23,338 nucleotides of DNA from Methylotenera_A sp046594885. GTDB taxonomy: Bacteria > Pseudomonadota > Gammaproteobacteria > Burkholderiales > Methylophilaceae. This document shows positions 21,388 to 23,338 of the stretch, piece by piece (within the stretch, counting starts at the first letter, position 1; every line of letters begins with the position of its first letter). The translations under genes were made by a program, and so were the position numbers. A model generated the notes under the pieces. It did not search any database and was not told the origin of the DNA. It saw only the letters and a program-made list of their open reading frames with translations. The DNA is taken from contig JBKJRD010000041.1 in NCBI GenBank assembly GCA_046594885.1, forward strand, positions 1 to 23,338, given 5' to 3'.

Positions 21388-21957
21388 ATGTTAAACAATA
21401 AACTTAAACTCTTACTTTTAATACTATTTAGCTGGTTAATTACTGGCTGTGCGAGTACAAAAATGAATACTATACCAACCGTTAAGCAAGTCGATTTGCC
21501 AAAATTCATGGGTGACTGGTATGTGATTGCAGCGATTCCCACCGCGATTGAAACACAATCATACAATGCCGTTGAAAACTATAAACTGGAACAAGATGGC
21601 ACGATTGCAACGACATTCACCTATTATAAAGGCGCTTTTGACGGCCCACTTAAAACCTACAAACCACGTGGTTTTGTAGTCAAAGATAGTGGTAATGCGC
21701 TGTGGGGCATGCAGTTTATTTGGCCAATTAAAGCGGAATATATCATTGCTTATTTGGATCAAGATTATCAACACACTGTCATTGCCAGAAATGCGCGTGA
21801 TTATGTGTGGATTATGTCACGTACACCGCAAATTTCTGAGGCGAAATATGCAGCACTAACTAACTTTGTTGCCAAGCTTGGTTATGATATTGCCAAGTTG
21901 CGCAAAGTGCCGCAAAGCTGGACTGGTGTGCCTGACCTAATTAGAAGCGATAAGTAG
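21388..21957 (+). CDS. blc: Lipocalin-family outer-membrane lipoprotein (Blc-like)
   Basis: At 189 aa, the protein has a lipobox (LITGC, Cys about 21) and the lipocalin motifs GDWYVIAAIP (structurally conserved region 1), VKDSGNALWGMQFIWPIKAEY, and a DYVWIMSRTP segment. Bacterial lipocalins such as Blc carry lipids across the periplasm or bind lysophospholipids during stress. Here it sits between a periplasmic DUF6134 protein and a desaturase, five bases from each, so it probably moves or stores the modified lipid or a breakdown product. The signal region is short and basic (MLNNKLKLLLLILF). Confidence 0.9.
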   Translation: MLNNKLKLLLLILFSWLITGCASTKMNTIPTVKQVDLPKFMGDWYVIAAIPTAIETQSYNAVENYKLEQDGTIATTFTYYKGAFDGPLKTYKPRGFVVKDSGNALWGMQFIWPIKAEYIIAYLDQDYQHTVIARNARDYVWIMSRTPQISEAKYAALTNFVAKLGYDIAKLRKVPQSWTGVPDLIRSDK

Positions 21958-21962
21958 CGCAC

Positions 21963-22895
21963 ATGATGAAACAATTCCTTTTAAAAACCTTAACCAGTTG
22001 GCTTGATAATAATGCTTTATCAGAAGACGTGCGTGATGAGCAGCAAGGCATTGACTATTGGCGTGTGATTCCTTTTGTCGCCATACACTTAGCCTGTTTT
22101 AGCTTGTTTTGGGTAGGTTACAGCGCATTTGCGATTATTTTTGCGATCGTTTTATATGCATTAAGAATGTTTGCCATTACTGGTTTTTATCACCGCTATT
22201 TTTCGCACAAAGCGTTTCAAACCAGTCGCGCTGGGCAGTTTGTTTTTGCAGTTTTAGGCGCAACTGCAGTGCAGCGTGGCCCGTTGTGGTGGGCAGCACA
22301 TCATCGCAATCACCATAGCCACTCTGATGAAGAAATTGATGCGCACTCGCCGGTGCAGCATGGATTTTTATGGAGTCACATTGGCTGGTTTTTATCACGT
22401 AACAATTTTCATACCCAATTCGATCGGGTTAAAGAGTTGGCAAAGTTTCCAGAATTGCGTTTTTTAGACCGTTTTGATGTGTTAATACCGACCGTTTTTG
22501 CCTGTGGCATTTTTGGCTTAGGCGTATTATTAGAAAAATATGCGCCAAGCCTAGGCACTAATGGCTGGCAATTGTTGGTGTGGGGCTTTGTCATTTCCAC
22601 TGTTGTGCTTTACCACGCAACGTTTAGCGTCAATTCATTAGCGCATATTTGGGGCAAACGCCGTTATGCCACAAGCGATCATAGCCGCAACAATTTTTTA
22701 ATTGCCCTTTTAACACTCGGTGAAGGCTGGCATAACAATCATCATCATTACCCTGGCTCTGCCAGCCAAGGTTTTTATTGGTGGGAAATCGATTTCACTT
22801 ATTACGGATTGCGTATTTTGTCTTCACTAGGCTTAATATGGGATTTACGTAAAGTGCCTATCGCTATCCGTGAATCAAAAAAATACCATCGTTAA
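21963..22895 (+). CDS. Acyl-CoA/fatty-acid desaturase (membrane, tri-histidine)
   Basis: The 310-aa membrane desaturase has all three histidine boxes: HRYFSH (77-82), HHRNHH (113-118) and HNNHHH (257-262). It has four hydrophobic helices, the delta-9 (DesC-like) arrangement that binds a di-iron centre. It would insert a double bond into a fatty acyl chain and so supply the substrate for the CFA-like methyltransferase coded upstream. Adjacent ATGs (21963, 21966) both work. Spacing of 5 bases from the lipocalin shows cotranscription. The di-iron site means that its activity depends on iron supply. Confidence 0.92.
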   Translation: MMKQFLLKTLTSWLDNNALSEDVRDEQQGIDYWRVIPFVAIHLACFSLFWVGYSAFAIIFAIVLYALRMFAITGFYHRYFSHKAFQTSRAGQFVFAVLGATAVQRGPLWWAAHHRNHHSHSDEEIDAHSPVQHGFLWSHIGWFLSRNNFHTQFDRVKELAKFPELRFLDRFDVLIPTVFACGIFGLGVLLEKYAPSLGTNGWQLLVWGFVISTVVLYHATFSVNSLAHIWGKRRYATSDHSRNNFLIALLTLGEGWHNNHHHYPGSASQGFYWWEIDFTYYGLRILSSLGLIWDLRKVPIAIRESKKYHR

Positions 22896-22924
22896 TCGTA
22901 AACCCACATTAGAAAGTCAATCAT

Positions 22925-23338
22925 TTGAAAGTAGCCATTATTGGTAGCGGTATCGCTGGCAACACCATCGCGCATCACTTGCATTTAGAACATGAGATCA
23001 CCGTGTTTGAAGCCAATAGCCATATTGGTGGGCACACGCATACACATGACATTGAGCTATTTGGCAATAAATATGCAATAGATACCGGTTTTATTGTGTT
23101 TAATGACCGTACCTATCCCAACTTTATTGGCTTGCTCGACACGTTAAAAGTCGCTTGGCAGCCAAGCCAAATGAGCTTTAGCGTGCAAAACGAAGTGACA
23201 GGCTTGGAATATAATGGAACGACTTTAAACAGCTTATTTGCGCAACGCATTAATTTTTTTAAACCCAGCTTTTACGGCATGATTCGCGATATTTTGCGTT
23301 TTAATAAACAGGCGCTGGCTTTACTAAAAAGCGATAGC
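22925..23338 (+). CDS. NAD(P)/FAD-dependent oxidoreductase, 5' part only
   Basis: A TTG at 22925 starts LKVAIIGSGIAGNTIAHHL, an FAD Rossmann GxGxxG site, followed by EHEITVFEANSHIGGHTHTH with the ribose-binding Glu and a GG pair. The visible 138 residues continue with YAIDTGFIVFNDRTYPNFI to the window edge, so the gene is cut off. The family is the amine-oxidase-like NAD_binding_8 group that recurs next to CFA-like and DUF1365 genes; it may oxidise the acyl chain (desaturation or furan ring formation). The TTG start has only AGAAAG before it. The rest, and possibly DUF1365, should lie to the right. Confidence 0.85.
   Translation, partial: MKVAIIGSGIAGNTIAHHLHLEHEITVFEANSHIGGHTHTHDIELFGNKYAIDTGFIVFNDRTYPNFIGLLDTLKVAWQPSQMSFSVQNEVTGLEYNGTTLNSLFAQRINFFKPSFYGMIRDILRFNKQALALLKSDS

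Overview
The window is AT-rich bacterial chromosome. The gene families (HemP, TonB/ExbB/ExbD, a PQQ-type beta-propeller dehydrogenase, an ECF sigma factor with a RskA-type anti-sigma, DUF2878, DUF1295, DUF6134) suggest a Gram-negative betaproteobacterium. A methylotroph of the Methylophilaceae type is my best guess, but it rests on recall of family distribution, not on a marker comparison.

Layout. (1) At 1-645 there is a partial reverse-strand ORF, a decayed C-terminal scrap of a tyrosine integrase, and a small secreted Cys-containing protein of unknown function. (2) At 843-2852 lie an MgtC/SapB-family protein, a YihY/BrkB-family membrane protein and a small zinc-ribbon protein. (3) At 2927-12894 a reverse-strand cluster reads hemP, tonB, exbB, exbD, PepSY membrane protein, small membrane protein, TonB-dependent receptor, small membrane protein, second TonB-dependent siderophore receptor, DUF4198 periplasmic protein, PepSY-helix protein. 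It is a complete outer-membrane siderophore/metal uptake module. Two of its genes (51 and 58 aa) are very short but have good translation signals or conserved surroundings. A 44-bp decayed copy of the exbD 3' end lies between the receptor genes, a scar of rearrangement. (4) At 13046-13985 a cysteine-free ribosomal protein S4 paralog sits behind a 99-aa unknown protein, with a good Fur-box-like sequence upstream. (5) At 14163-16610 a membrane protein with a divergent K+-channel-like pore loop converges, with no spacer, on a PQQ-type beta-propeller lipoprotein whose catalytic-Asp position is Gly. (6) From 17013 to the right end a forward cluster reads ECF sigma factor, RskA-type anti-sigma, cyclopropane-synthase-like methyltransferase, DUF2878, DUF1295, DUF6134, lipocalin lipoprotein, acyl desaturase, and the start of an FAD oxidoreductase.

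How they may work together. Regions 3 and 4 look like an iron-responsive unit: energy transduction (TonB-ExbB-ExbD), two receptors, and PepSY membrane proteins that may handle or reduce the imported metal complex. Region 6 looks like an envelope-stress regulon in which the sigma factor switches on enzymes that desaturate, methylate and oxidise membrane acyl chains, with a lipocalin to carry lipids. No tRNA, rRNA, CRISPR array or intact insertion sequence was seen.
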